This document shows, piece after piece, positions 28,271-37,700 of a stretch of 64,000 nucleotides of DNA. The notes beneath the pieces were generated by a model, which saw only the letters and a list, made by a program, of their open reading frames with translations, was not told where the DNA came from and did no database searches. The position numbers were made by a program, and so were the translations under genes. Source of the stretch: Rheinheimera riviphila (GTDB lineage Bacteria > Pseudomonadota > Gammaproteobacteria > Enterobacterales > Alteromonadaceae); NCBI RefSeq assembly GCF_004005945.1, contig NZ_SACS01000023.1, forward strand, positions 1 through 64,000. The letters are read 5' to 3'. The first letter of the stretch is position 1. Every line of letters begins with the position of its first letter.

Positions 28271-28828
28271 ATGACTCGCAAAAAGAAAGCACGTACCTCC
28301 GGCCAGCTTGGTATTCGGCATAAACCCACTGCAGAAGCCCGCCAGGAACGTGAACGCCCTGTAGAATCCAAGAAAAAAGGTGCAGGCTTAAAATCCGGTA
28401 GCCGCAATGCGGTGCATGCGGATAAAACCACCGATAGCAGCAACAAAAACAAAGATCCCCGCCATGGCAGCAAAACGCCAATTCCACTGGTCGTGACCGT
28501 GGCCGAGAAGAAGCTGCTCGCACCACAAACCACACCAAAAGCTTTACTTGCCAAAGCCAAGCCAGTTGAAATTCCACCGCAGGTTGAATTAGAGCAACTG
28601 GAACAGGATGAAAAACTGCAAGAATTGCTGGAGCGGATGGAACAAGGCGAAACGCTGACCGGCAAAGATGCCAAGTACTTCAACGCCAAAACTGCCCGTC
28701 ATTCTGAACTGCTGACGTTGCTGGGTCTGGATGTTGCAGATGACGAAGAAGACGAGCAAGAAGAAGAATTAGACGAGCTGAGTAAACTGCAGCAGGTTGA
28801 CTGGCGTAAAGACTTGCTGGGTGAATAA
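28271..28828 (+). CDS. yihI: Der GTPase-activating protein YihI
   Basis: 185 residues. A highly basic N-terminal half (TRKKKARTSGQLGIRHKPTA) and an acidic C-terminus (DVADDEEDEQEEELDELSKL) are typical of YihI. In E. coli YihI stimulates GTP hydrolysis by the ribosome-assembly GTPase Der and so tunes 50S maturation. Followed 15 bp later by the DUF2489 gene, then hemN further on, as in enterics. Confidence 0.93.
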   Translation: MTRKKKARTSGQLGIRHKPTAEARQERERPVESKKKGAGLKSGSRNAVHADKTTDSSNKNKDPRHGSKTPIPLVVTVAEKKLLAPQTTPKALLAKAKPVEIPPQVELEQLEQDEKLQELLERMEQGETLTGKDAKYFNAKTARHSELLTLLGLDVADDEEDEQEEELDELSKLQQVDWRKDLLGE

Positions 28829-28843
28829 CGGACGGATCATTTG

Positions 28844-29308
28844 ATGTGGTATGTGTTGTTTGGACTTGGTGTGTTGGTTGTCGCAGGTCTGGCGTTTTAT
28901 CTGGGACAAATATTGTTTCAACTGCGTGCGCAACAACGACGGCAGCAGCAGGCATTGCTGGTACACCTGCAAAAACAGGCTGAACATCAACAGTATTTGC
29001 TCGACAGCATTCTGCTTATCGGTAAAGCCACGCTGGAACAACAGTGTGAATTATCCGAAGCGGCACTGCGGATTTGGGTGTTGCTGGAAAACCTGCAACC
29101 TGACTTAGCCCAATCCAGCCGCTGGCCGGGATTGTTTGCGATGTACGATTGTGTCAAAGCAATGCCGACCCACGAAGCACGCAAAGAGCTGGATAAAAAG
29201 GAATTACGCCGTCAGGATCATCTGCGTCAGCAAACTGAAATTCAGTTAAAAGAGTCGATCGAAACGGATATTCGCGGCTTGCTGGAGTTGTTACAGCAAC
29301 GGCATTAA
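28844..29308 (+). CDS. DUF2489 membrane-anchored protein
   Basis: 154 residues from the ATG at 28844; a TTG one codon earlier is less likely. One N-terminal membrane helix (YVLFGLGVLVVAGLAFYLGQI), then a long Gln-rich helical region facing the cytoplasm. It matches the DUF2489 family, commonly encoded between yihI and hemN. Function unknown. Confidence 0.8.
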   Translation: MWYVLFGLGVLVVAGLAFYLGQILFQLRAQQRRQQQALLVHLQKQAEHQQYLLDSILLIGKATLEQQCELSEAALRIWVLLENLQPDLAQSSRWPGLFAMYDCVKAMPTHEARKELDKKELRRQDHLRQQTEIQLKESIETDIRGLLELLQQRH

Positions 29309-29331
29309 CGATCTGCTCCACCACGAATACC

Positions 29332-29364
29332 AAAAACCGGGCTGATGCCCGGTTTTGCTTTTTT
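29332..29364. terminator. Bidirectional terminator after DUF2489
   Basis: Stem ACCGGGC / GCCCGGT with loop TGAT, flanked by AAAA and TTTTGCTTTTTT. Serves both the plus-strand DUF2489 gene and the convergent amidohydrolase gene. Confidence 0.85.
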
Positions 29365-29379
29365 GACAAAGTCGTTTAT

Positions 29380-30660
29380 TTAGTCTTTATAAACCACACC
29401 AGCTTTCATCACAAAATTCACTTTACCCATCACACTGATATCCGCCAGCGGATCGCCTGGCACCGCGATAATATCGGCAATTTTACCGGTTTTGATGCTA
29501 CCCAGCGTTTCCGCCATGCCCAATAACTTGGCGCCTTCGATGGTAGCGCTGTGCAGTGCGGCCAATGGCGGCATCCCGGCTTCGGTCATAAACACAAATT
29601 CTTGCCAGTTATCGCCATGCATGCCGACCCCGGCGTCAGTACCAAAGGCGATTTTAACCCCGGCTTTGTAGGCACGGGCGAAGGTTTGCTGAATGAGTGG
29701 CCCTATTGCCGCCGCTTTCAGTCGCACCATTTCAGGGAAGAAGCCCGGCACTTTGGCTTTTTCGGCCACGTACTTACCGGCACTGATAGTCGGGACATAA
29801 TAAGTACCGTATTGCTTCATCAGCGCCATGGTTTTATCGTCCATAAAAGTGCCGTGCTCAATCGAGCTGACGCCGGCTTTAATCGCCCGCTCCATACCCT
29901 CTTTGCCATGCGCATGCACCGCCACGGTAAAACCATAATCTTTGGCGGTATCGACAATCGACTTTATTTCTTCGTCTTTAAACTGCGCATTCATGCCACT
30001 TTTCGCGACACTGAGTACACCGCCGGTGGCGGTAATTTTAATCAAATCAGCGCCTTCTTTGTAACGCTGCCGTACTGCTTTGCGCGCATCTTCCACGCTA
30101 TTGACCACGCCGTCCGCCGGAGTGGGGTCGCCCATCCGCTCATACGACACGCCATTGGTTGGGTCCGCATGGCCACCGGTGGTGGCAATTGAACGACCGG
30201 CCGTGAAAATCCGCGGCCCTTCGGTATAACCAGCAGTAATGGCTTTGCGCAGCGCAGTGCTAATGTGATGGCTGTCGCCCAGTTCCCGCACTGTGGTAAA
30301 ACCGGCCAGCAGGGTCTTTTTCGCGTACACCGCGCCGCGTAAGGCAACGTCAGCTTCATTCATGGTGAAGCCTTCGGTATAAGACGTTGGGCTACTCTGA
30401 TATGAAAAGTGGGTGTGCATATCCATTAAACCCGGCAGCACGGTGTGTTTACTCAAATCAATCAGCGTATCGCCGCTAGCAGGCTGGCGATAACCACTTT
30501 CAATAGCGCTGATTTTGTCGCCATCAATCACCAGTGTGTGTTGACGTAAAACCTGTGAGCCTTCGGCGGTAATCACGGTGCCAGCGTGAATGAGGGTGGC
30601 GGCTGGTGCTAACAATGGCAATAACGCACCGCTGCACAAGATAATTTTGATTGGTTTCAT
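29380..30660 (-). CDS. Exported metal-dependent amidohydrolase
   Basis: 426 residues from the ATG at 30660, where a signal peptide begins ([20 protein letters not shown]). TIM-barrel amidohydrolase of the imidazolonepropionase/Xaa-Pro dipeptidase-like group. Metal ligands: HTH in MDMHTHFSY, the bridging Lys in LIKITATGG, His in AVHAHGKEG and IEHGTFMD, and the Asp in [12 protein letters not shown]. The exported members often cleave dipeptides or prolidase-like substrates; the actual substrate cannot be told. Divergent from hemN. Confidence 0.85.
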   Translation of the reverse strand: MKPIKIILCSGALLPLLAPAATLIHAGTVITAEGSQVLRQHTLVIDGDKISAIESGYRQPASGDTLIDLSKHTVLPGLMDMHTHFSYQSSPTSYTEGFTMNEADVALRGAVYAKKTLLAGFTTVRELGDSHHISTALRKAITAGYTEGPRIFTAGRSIATTGGHADPTNGVSYERMGDPTPADGVVNSVEDARKAVRQRYKEGADLIKITATGGVLSVAKSGMNAQFKDEEIKSIVDTAKDYGFTVAVHAHGKEGMERAIKAGVSSIEHGTFMDDKTMALMKQYGTYYVPTISAGKYVAEKAKVPGFFPEMVRLKAAAIGPLIQQTFARAYKAGVKIAFGTDAGVGMHGDNWQEFVFMTEAGMPPLAALHSATIEGAKLLGMAETLGSIKTGKIADIIAVPGDPLADISVMGKVNFVMKAGVVYKD

Positions 30661-30726
30661 GTTGGTTCCCGGGTGTTGAGGCAACGACATTGGCTGCGCT
30701 CTGGTTTGTTATACGGAGATCTAACT

Positions 30727-30740
30727 TTGTTTTGGATCAA
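30727..30740 (+). promoter_or_regulatory. FNR/Anr box of hemN
   Basis: TTGTT-TTGG-ATCAA matches TTGAT-N4-ATCAA with one mismatch. A -10-like TTATAC lies at 30761-30766, which puts the start near 30774 and the box centre near -41, the position for a class II FNR-activated promoter. Confidence 0.65.
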
Positions 30741-30796
30741 AGCCTAATAAATCACAGTGCTTATACTGCCACCAGTCAAGAATAGGCGAATGCGAT

Positions 30797-32155
30797 ATGA
30801 ACACCATGATCTGGGACGAAGCACTGGTCCGCAAGTACAACACCAAAGGTCCACGTTACACCTCTTACCCGACAGCACTGTTATTACGCAGTGGCTATGG
30901 CGCAGCAAACGCTTTGCAGGCGCTGGCACAAAGTGGCCCAGAATTAAGTTTGTATCTGCATCTGCCATTTTGCCGTGAACTTTGTTATTACTGCGGCTGC
31001 AACAAAGTGATTAGCCGTGATCAGACTAAAGCCGACCGTTACATTCAGGCGCTAGCGCGGGAAATACAGTTTTACCAGCGGGTGACTGCCAACAAGCAGG
31101 TCAGCCAGCTACATTTGGGTGGCGGCACACCAACCTTCCTAGATCAGCAACAATTAACGCAGCTGATGCTGTTATTAAGGCAGCAATTCAACTTTGCCGC
31201 TGATGCGGTACTGAGCATCGAAATTGACCCACGCAGTTGTGATGTCCCAAAACTGCGGCTGCTACGTGAACTTGGTTTTAGCCGGGTCAGCTTTGGGGTG
31301 CAGGATTTTGACGAAAAAGTGCAGTTAGCGATTCATCGCCAGCAAAGTTATCAACTGGTAGAAACATTAGTGCTGGCCGCCAGACAGCTAGGATTTAGCT
31401 CAGTAAACCTGGATCTAGTCTACGGTTTACCTTTTCAACATCCGGACAGCTTCACCGCAACTTTGCAGCAAGTGAGGCAGCTGGATCCGGATCGTATATC
31501 GTTATTCAGTTATGCCCATTTACCAGAGCGTTTTGCCGCCCAGCGTAAAATTCCCAGTGAAGCGCTACCCAATGCCCAACAAAAACTTGAGTTGTTGGCA
31601 TTATCTGTCAAAAAGCTCGGGCAGGCCGGTTATCAGGCGATTGGCATGGACCATTTTGCCAAAGCGCATGACAGCCTGGCGATTGCACAGCGCGAAGGTA
31701 AATTGCAACGCAACTTTCAGGGTTATACCACCGATAACTGTCCGGCGATGTTGGGACTTGGTGTATCGGCCATCAGTCAGGTCGGCAATCAAATCTGGCA
31801 GCAGCAGAAAGATTTAAATCTCTATTACCGGCAGCAACTTGAGTTGGGCCACAGCATTGATAAAGGCATGGCGTTAAGTCTGGATGACCAAATCCGCGCT
31901 GATCTGATTGCGGAATTGATGTGTAATTTTCGGCTTGATACTGAAAAGTTTGCCGAAAAATGGCAACTTGATTTTGCCAGCTATTTTTCCAGCAGTCTGG
32001 CGCAACTAACCCGGTGTCAGCAAGATGGTTTGGTAGAACTCACATCGCAGCAACTCAAAGTCACCACGCTGGGCCGCCCCTGGGTACGGGTGCTGGCTGC
32101 TTGTTTTGATGCTTATTTATTGCCGCAAAGTCAGCAATATTCACAAGTGATTTAA
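30797..32155 (+). CDS. hemN: Oxygen-independent coproporphyrinogen III oxidase HemN
   Basis: 452 residues. Radical-SAM enzyme that decarboxylates coproporphyrinogen III to protoporphyrinogen IX when oxygen is scarce. The cluster and second-SAM motif is CRELCYYCGC (Cys59, 63, 66, 68), followed by LHLGGGTPTFL and SIEIDPR. The N-terminal trip-wire YNTKGPRYTSYPTA is specific to true HemN rather than HemW. An FNR box precedes it. Confidence 0.96.
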   Translation: MNTMIWDEALVRKYNTKGPRYTSYPTALLLRSGYGAANALQALAQSGPELSLYLHLPFCRELCYYCGCNKVISRDQTKADRYIQALAREIQFYQRVTANKQVSQLHLGGGTPTFLDQQQLTQLMLLLRQQFNFAADAVLSIEIDPRSCDVPKLRLLRELGFSRVSFGVQDFDEKVQLAIHRQQSYQLVETLVLAARQLGFSSVNLDLVYGLPFQHPDSFTATLQQVRQLDPDRISLFSYAHLPERFAAQRKIPSEALPNAQQKLELLALSVKKLGQAGYQAIGMDHFAKAHDSLAIAQREGKLQRNFQGYTTDNCPAMLGLGVSAISQVGNQIWQQQKDLNLYYRQQLELGHSIDKGMALSLDDQIRADLIAELMCNFRLDTEKFAEKWQLDFASYFSSSLAQLTRCQQDGLVELTSQQLKVTTLGRPWVRVLAACFDAYLLPQSQQYSQVI

Positions 32156-32166
32156 GCCACCCTGTG

Positions 32167-32745
32167 TTAGGCGCTTTCCTCCGCCAAGCCCAAACTAAAT
32201 TGATAACCACCACTTTGCAGCACAAAGTGGTTTTCCCCGGCTATGACCTGCAAAGTCGCCTGTTCCGCCAGCTGATAAAACAGCGCGCGGCTGAATTTCG
32301 CTGTTAATCCACGTGGCAATTGCAAATAAGGCAACAATAAACCAGAGCGTAAACCAGAGCCCGAACCAGAACCCGGTTCAGCCTGCAGCTGGACCGGATA
32401 TTCAGCCGAAATTAAGTATTCCGTCCCTAAATTAGTCGTCATTTGCAGCAAAGGGCCAAGGTCGCTGTCCTGCCATTGCCAGTTCACAAGCAAAAACGGT
32501 GCGTCATCAACTTGAATTGCCACTTCTTCCACTGGCGTGGTCAGCACATAACGGTCATTTTTATACTGTAATACCGAGCTGAACAGTTTCACCAGTTCAA
32601 TGCGGCCAATCGGGCTTTGTTGGTAAAACCACTGGCCTTCGCGGTCAATCCGAATTGGGATCTCACCACAAAATGGCGGATGCCAGGATTCCAGCGGCGC
32701 GCTGCGGCCTTGCTTCAGTTGTTGTTGTAACAGGGAGAGATCCAT
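32167..32745 (-). CDS. DUF1285 protein
   Basis: 192 residues, cytoplasmic. N-terminal pattern PLESWHPPFCGEIPIRID and GQWFYQQSPIGR identify the DUF1285 family, small two-domain beta proteins of unknown role. An unusual EPGSGSGSGLRSG insert near residue 127 is encoded by a short degenerate repeat (about 32340-32380). Convergent with hemN (11-bp gap) and divergent from mscS. Confidence 0.85.
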   Translation of the reverse strand: MDLSLLQQQLKQGRSAPLESWHPPFCGEIPIRIDREGQWFYQQSPIGRIELVKLFSSVLQYKNDRYVLTTPVEEVAIQVDDAPFLLVNWQWQDSDLGPLLQMTTNLGTEYLISAEYPVQLQAEPGSGSGSGLRSGLLLPYLQLPRGLTAKFSRALFYQLAEQATLQVIAGENHFVLQSGGYQFSLGLAEESA

Positions 32746-32955
32746 ATGGTGATTCCGTACTTTGCTGACATAAGGTTAATGTTGCCGCTGACACTGTCTG
32801 CAGCATAGGCCTAACTGGCTGTTGTTGTGAGCTTTAATCAAAGGTCAAAACGCACAATATCGATGTTTCACGTTATGATAATAAAACCAGAACAAAGCAG
32901 CGAACCAGCAGATGCCGCTGTTCAACCTTAACCAATATCAAAAGGAGCCTTGGTT

Positions 32956-33783
32956 TTGCTGAGTCAAACTTTAGAATATATCGAAAAAAATCAAGATATT
33001 ATCATTTCCACTGCGATGAATCTGACTGTCGCTATCATTATCTTTTATATCGGCCGCACTCTGGCACGTGGCGTGTCCACACTGATTGGCAAAGCCTTAC
33101 TGCACCGCAAAGTTGACCGCGCTGTGGTGTCATTTTTAAGCAGCATTGTTTACGCTGCTATCTTAATTGCCGTTGCGCTGATTGCGCTGTCCCATCTTGG
33201 TATTCAAACCGCTTCGTTTATCGCTATCTTAGGCGCTGCTGGTCTTGCCGTGGCGCTGGCATTGCAGGGTTCGTTGTCGAACTTTGCATCTGGTGTATTG
33301 ATCATCGTATTCCGGCCGTTTAAAGCCGGTGACTTTGTCGACGTGGCCGGGATCAGCGGCGTGGTTGAGCGCATCGACATTTTTCAGACCGTTTTTAAAA
33401 CCGGCGACAATAAAAAGATTTTTGTGCCGAACTCACAAATTACCGGCGGCGCCATTGTGAATTACTCGGCCGAGCCACAACGGCGGGTCGATCTGACGAT
33501 TGGCATCAGCTATGACTCCGATCTGCGTAAAGCCAAGCAGTTATTGGAGGAGATCGTGGCAGCCGATCCACGTATTTTAAAAGATCCGGCAGCGGTGATT
33601 GCCGTGAACGCACTGGCGGATTCAGCCGTGCAGCTGATTGTGCGCTCCTGGGTACAATCCACTGACTATTGGCAGGTTTATTGGGACACGTTGGAACAAG
33701 TGAAACTGACATTTGACCAGGAAGGTATCGAAATCCCTTACCCGCAAATGTCCTTGCATCTGAGAAAAGAGGAAAAGGAATGA
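32956..33783 (+). CDS. mscS: Small-conductance mechanosensitive channel MscS
   Basis: 275 residues. Start set at the TTG at 32956, eight bases after AGGAG; a TTG two codons earlier is too close to that site. Three N-terminal helices, with the pore helix GAAGLAVALALQGSLSNFASG intact, then the beta domain (RPFKAGDFVDVAGISGVVERI) and the C-terminal vestibule. Opens under osmotic downshock to release solutes. Overlaps the next gene by four bases (ATGA). Confidence 0.93.
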   Translation: MLSQTLEYIEKNQDIIISTAMNLTVAIIIFYIGRTLARGVSTLIGKALLHRKVDRAVVSFLSSIVYAAILIAVALIALSHLGIQTASFIAILGAAGLAVALALQGSLSNFASGVLIIVFRPFKAGDFVDVAGISGVVERIDIFQTVFKTGDNKKIFVPNSQITGGAIVNYSAEPQRRVDLTIGISYDSDLRKAKQLLEEIVAADPRILKDPAAVIAVNALADSAVQLIVRSWVQSTDYWQVYWDTLEQVKLTFDQEGIEIPYPQMSLHLRKEEKE

Positions 33784-34523
33784 AACTGAATAAACCATTA
33801 CTGTTGTCGACACTATTGTTATGCAGCGTCGGCAGCCAGGCTGAAGAAGCCGTCAAACCATGGTCAACCTCGGCTGAATTAGGCGCGATTGCCACTTCGG
33901 GTAATACCAAAGGCACCTCAATCACCGGCAAAATTGACAGTAAACAAGAACTGGAAAAATGGAGCAATGAATACGCTTTCGCTGCATTTTACAAAGAAGA
34001 TGAACTGACCAACGCCGCCGGTGACAAAGTCACTGAAAAATCGGCCGAGCGGTTTTTTGTCTCAGGGAAAGGTGGTTACAAACTCGATGCCGACCACGCC
34101 AAACTGTACGTGTTTGGTTCTTACACTGATGACACCTTTGGCGCCTACACCAAATATGCTTTAGTGTCAGTTGGTTACGGCGACCGATTATATGAAGATG
34201 ACAGCAAAACGCTGGAAGCGGAAATCGGTCCTGGTTATTACACCGGTCGCACTTCTGATGACATCACCGAAAACGGCGCTATGGTGCGGGGTGCGGCGAC
34301 TTTGAACTGGAAACTCTCTGACACCGCTGATTTTAAGCAAACCTTGAGTGTCGAGATGGGTGAAAACAACACCCGAACCGGCGCCGAGTCATCGGTCAGC
34401 GCCAGAATTAACGGCAAAATGCAGATGAAAGCAGCCTTCCTGGTGATGAACGATAGTGATGTACCGCTGGGCAAGAAAAAAACCGACACCCAGACGTCAC
34501 TGACACTGGTTTATTCGTTTTAA
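33780..34523 (+). CDS. DUF481 outer-membrane beta-barrel protein (YdiY-like)
   Basis: 247 residues. Signal peptide (KLNKPLLLSTLLLCSVGSQA), then alternating beta strands (WSTSAELGAIATSGNTKGTS ... SLTLVYSF) ending in Phe, as in outer-membrane barrels. The DUF481 family includes E. coli YdiY. The ATGA overlap shows translational coupling to mscS, suggesting a joint role in envelope or osmotic stress. A terminator follows. Confidence 0.85.
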   Translation: MKLNKPLLLSTLLLCSVGSQAEEAVKPWSTSAELGAIATSGNTKGTSITGKIDSKQELEKWSNEYAFAAFYKEDELTNAAGDKVTEKSAERFFVSGKGGYKLDADHAKLYVFGSYTDDTFGAYTKYALVSVGYGDRLYEDDSKTLEAEIGPGYYTGRTSDDITENGAMVRGAATLNWKLSDTADFKQTLSVEMGENNTRTGAESSVSARINGKMQMKAAFLVMNDSDVPLGKKKTDTQTSLTLVYSF

Positions 34524-34531
34524 TTGCTCTG

Positions 34532-34562
34532 AAAATCCGGTCCATTGCGGCCGGATTTTTGT
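34532..34562 (+). terminator. Terminator of the mscS-DUF481 operon
   Basis: Stem AAATCCGG / CCGGATTT with a 10-base loop, followed by T-rich sequence. Confidence 0.75.
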
Positions 34563-34766
34563 CATCTCAGCAGCACAGTTCAGCGGCTGCACCTCGCCAC
34601 TCAACGGAAATTTGTGGCCTTTCCAACGACTTGAGCTAAGCTTAATTTAGCAAATTCCAGTGTACAAAACCCCATATCAGAAACAACTGACGCTGACAAT
34701 CTGAAGTTGGTATCGTCTGCAATCGGGGTGACAACACTGCAGCGACCGACCTTACAAAGGAAGCCA

Positions 34767-37700
34767 ATGACAATGGCGGAAGAAGGAACAGCAGACTCAA
34801 CGAAGTCGTCGTCGACTGACCTGCATTCACTACTCGCCGCAGTATTGTTTGCCGTGCTGGCTTGTTGTTGGCTGACCGAATTTGATCTGTATCTGACCTC
34901 ACAACTGATGCCCGCTGAGCAGGCACAGCAGCTGCACCTTTACAATGGCTGGGTATTACTGGGCGTGTCACTGTGGCTGATGAGCTGGTTTTATTTGCAG
35001 CGCCGTGACTATCAGCAACAAGCGATGGTAGCCCATCAGCGTTTTGACAGTACCTTTGGCCAGTCAGCGGTCGGCATGGCGCATGTCAGCATCGAAGGGC
35101 AGTTTTTGCGCGTGAATCAGCGCTTTTCGCAGATGTTGCAATATGACGCTGACGCCCTGATTGGCCGTAGCTTTCACGATGTCACCCACCCCGATGATTT
35201 AGCTGACGATTTACTAAAAGTCGAAGCGCTTAGCCAGGGCAACATTGAACATTACGATATGGAAAAACGCTATCGACGCCGCGACGGCAGCTATTTCTGG
35301 GCTAATTTGTCGGTATCGATGCAGCAGGAAACCACAACCGAACCAGCGTATTTTATTGCCGTCATCGAAGATATCGACGCCAAAAAACAAGCCACTCTGG
35401 CGCAGGAATCCAGTGTGGCCCAAGTCAAATTGCTGCTGGATGCCACCGGTGACGCCATTATCGGCATCGCCGCCAATACCGACATTACTTTTGTGAATCA
35501 GGCGGCGTTGCAGCAGCTTGGGTATACCAGCATTTCACAGGTGCTCGGATTACCCATGCTGACGCTGATCGCCAAACAAAAAACAGCGCTGGCGGCTTGG
35601 CGGGATATTGCCGCCCTGATTGAAAAACCCGCGCCATTACAGGGTGAAACCGATTTGCTGGTTGACCGTCATGGCGATATGCTGCCTTGCGCCTACCGGG
35701 TGATGCCGGTGCCACGATCCGACAATGGCACTGTGTTGGTGCTGTGTTTCCAGAATATTCGCGAGCGGCGGCAACAGCTGCTGAAACAACATGCCCAAAC
35801 TCATTTATTGCATCGGCTTTTGGACAATGCCCCGGTCGAAGAACTATTAACCGAGCTGGTGAATTTTGTCGAACAGCAACTACCTTCACTTAAGTGCTCT
35901 ATTTTGCTGGCGGATTTACCTAAACAGCAGCTGCGAGTCGCGGCTGGCCCAAGTTTACCCGATGAATACAACCAACTGGTCGATGGCCTGCCGATCCGCT
36001 ACGGCAATGGTTCTTGTGGTACGGCCGCTGCGACCGGTAAACCGGTGATCGTCAGTAATGTATCCACCGATTTGTTGTGGCAGGATTTTCAGGCATTGAT
36101 CCAACCCTTTGACTGGTTACAAGCCTGCTGGTCAACGCCGTTTTTCAGCAGCCAGAAAACGTTGTTAGGTACTTTTGCGATTTATTCGGCGCAGGCACGG
36201 GAGCCTAATCCCGAAGAGCAGGATCTCATTCAATTTACCATCAGTCTGGCGGCGTTTTTGGTGGAACGCAGCGATGCCAAAGCGCGTTTTGATTTATTGT
36301 CAAAAGCGGTGGAACAAAGCCCGATCGCGATCATTATTTGCGACGCCGCGGCAAAAATTTCTTATGTAAATCATCAATTTGATCGCCTAACCGGCTTACA
36401 GGCCGACACGATTATCGGGCAGCAGCTCACCAGTATTTACCCGGCTGAGTTACAACCGGTGATCGCTGAAGCCATGTTACAGGTGATCACCGGGATGGAT
36501 CTGGCGCAAGGGCAGTTAGAAGTGGTGCGCACCGACGGTCAGGTGTACTGGCAAAAATATTGTCTGCGCGCCATTGTGACGCAAAAACAGCAAAGTCACT
36601 TATTACTGGAAATTGAAGACATCACGGTGCAAAAACGCGCCGAACAACAGTGGATGGAAAGTGAGTTACGTTTTCGCACCTTGCTGGACAATACGCCGGA
36701 AATTTCGGTGCAGGGTTATGAAGCCGACGGCACCACTTTTTATTGGAATAAAGCCAGCGAAAAAGTCTATGGCTACAGCAAAGAAGAAGCGATTGGCAGC
36801 AATTTACTGGATTTAATTATTCCGGATTTTATGCGCGAAGGCGTCAGACAAGCCATCACCAGCATGGCTGAAACCGGCACGACGATCCCGTCCGAAGAAT
36901 TACTACTCAAGCGCAAAGACGGTACGCTGGTGCCGGTGTATTCCGGCCACGCTGTGGTGAAGTTAAAAGACCGGCCGGCACAAATTTTCTGTATGGATTT
37001 GGATTTAACCGAGCGCAAAAAACAGGACGAAGCGTTGCGGTTGTCGTCAGCGGTTTTTAACAGCAGTCGGGAAGGCATTATTATCACCGACACCGAGCGG
37101 CGGATTATTTCTATCAATCCGGCGATGGCACAACTGTTTGGTTACTCTGAAGCCGAGTTGATTGGGCAAACGCCATCCATACTGCGCTCTGGTCGGCACA
37201 GCCCGGAATTTTATCAGCAGATGTGGAACATGCTGGAACAGCAACACTACTGGCAAGGTGAGGTGGTCAACCGGCGCAAAGATGGCGAAACCTTACCGCT
37301 GCAACTCAGCATCAGCGCGGTGTTTGATGAGCAACAACGGGTAAGCCATTACGCCGCAATCTTTACCGATTTATCGCAGATCCGCGCCACCGAAGCTGAA
37401 ATGGCGTTTTTGTCCGAGCACGACGAATTAACCCATCTGCCAAACCGGCATTTATTTCTGCAATTAGTCGAACAAGCACTGAAAATTGCCCGCCGCGACA
37501 GTACAGGTTGTGCCGTATTGGTGCTTGATTTAGATCATTTTAAAGACGTTAACGACAGTTATGGCCAGCTGCTGGGGGACGAATTACTGCTGCAGGTTTC
37601 CAGAAAATTAAAACAGCTTTGTCGCAATGTTGATGTCCTGGCCAGACTGGGTGGCGATGAGTTCGCTATTTTGGTCACGCCGTTGCAATCGCCGGAAGAC

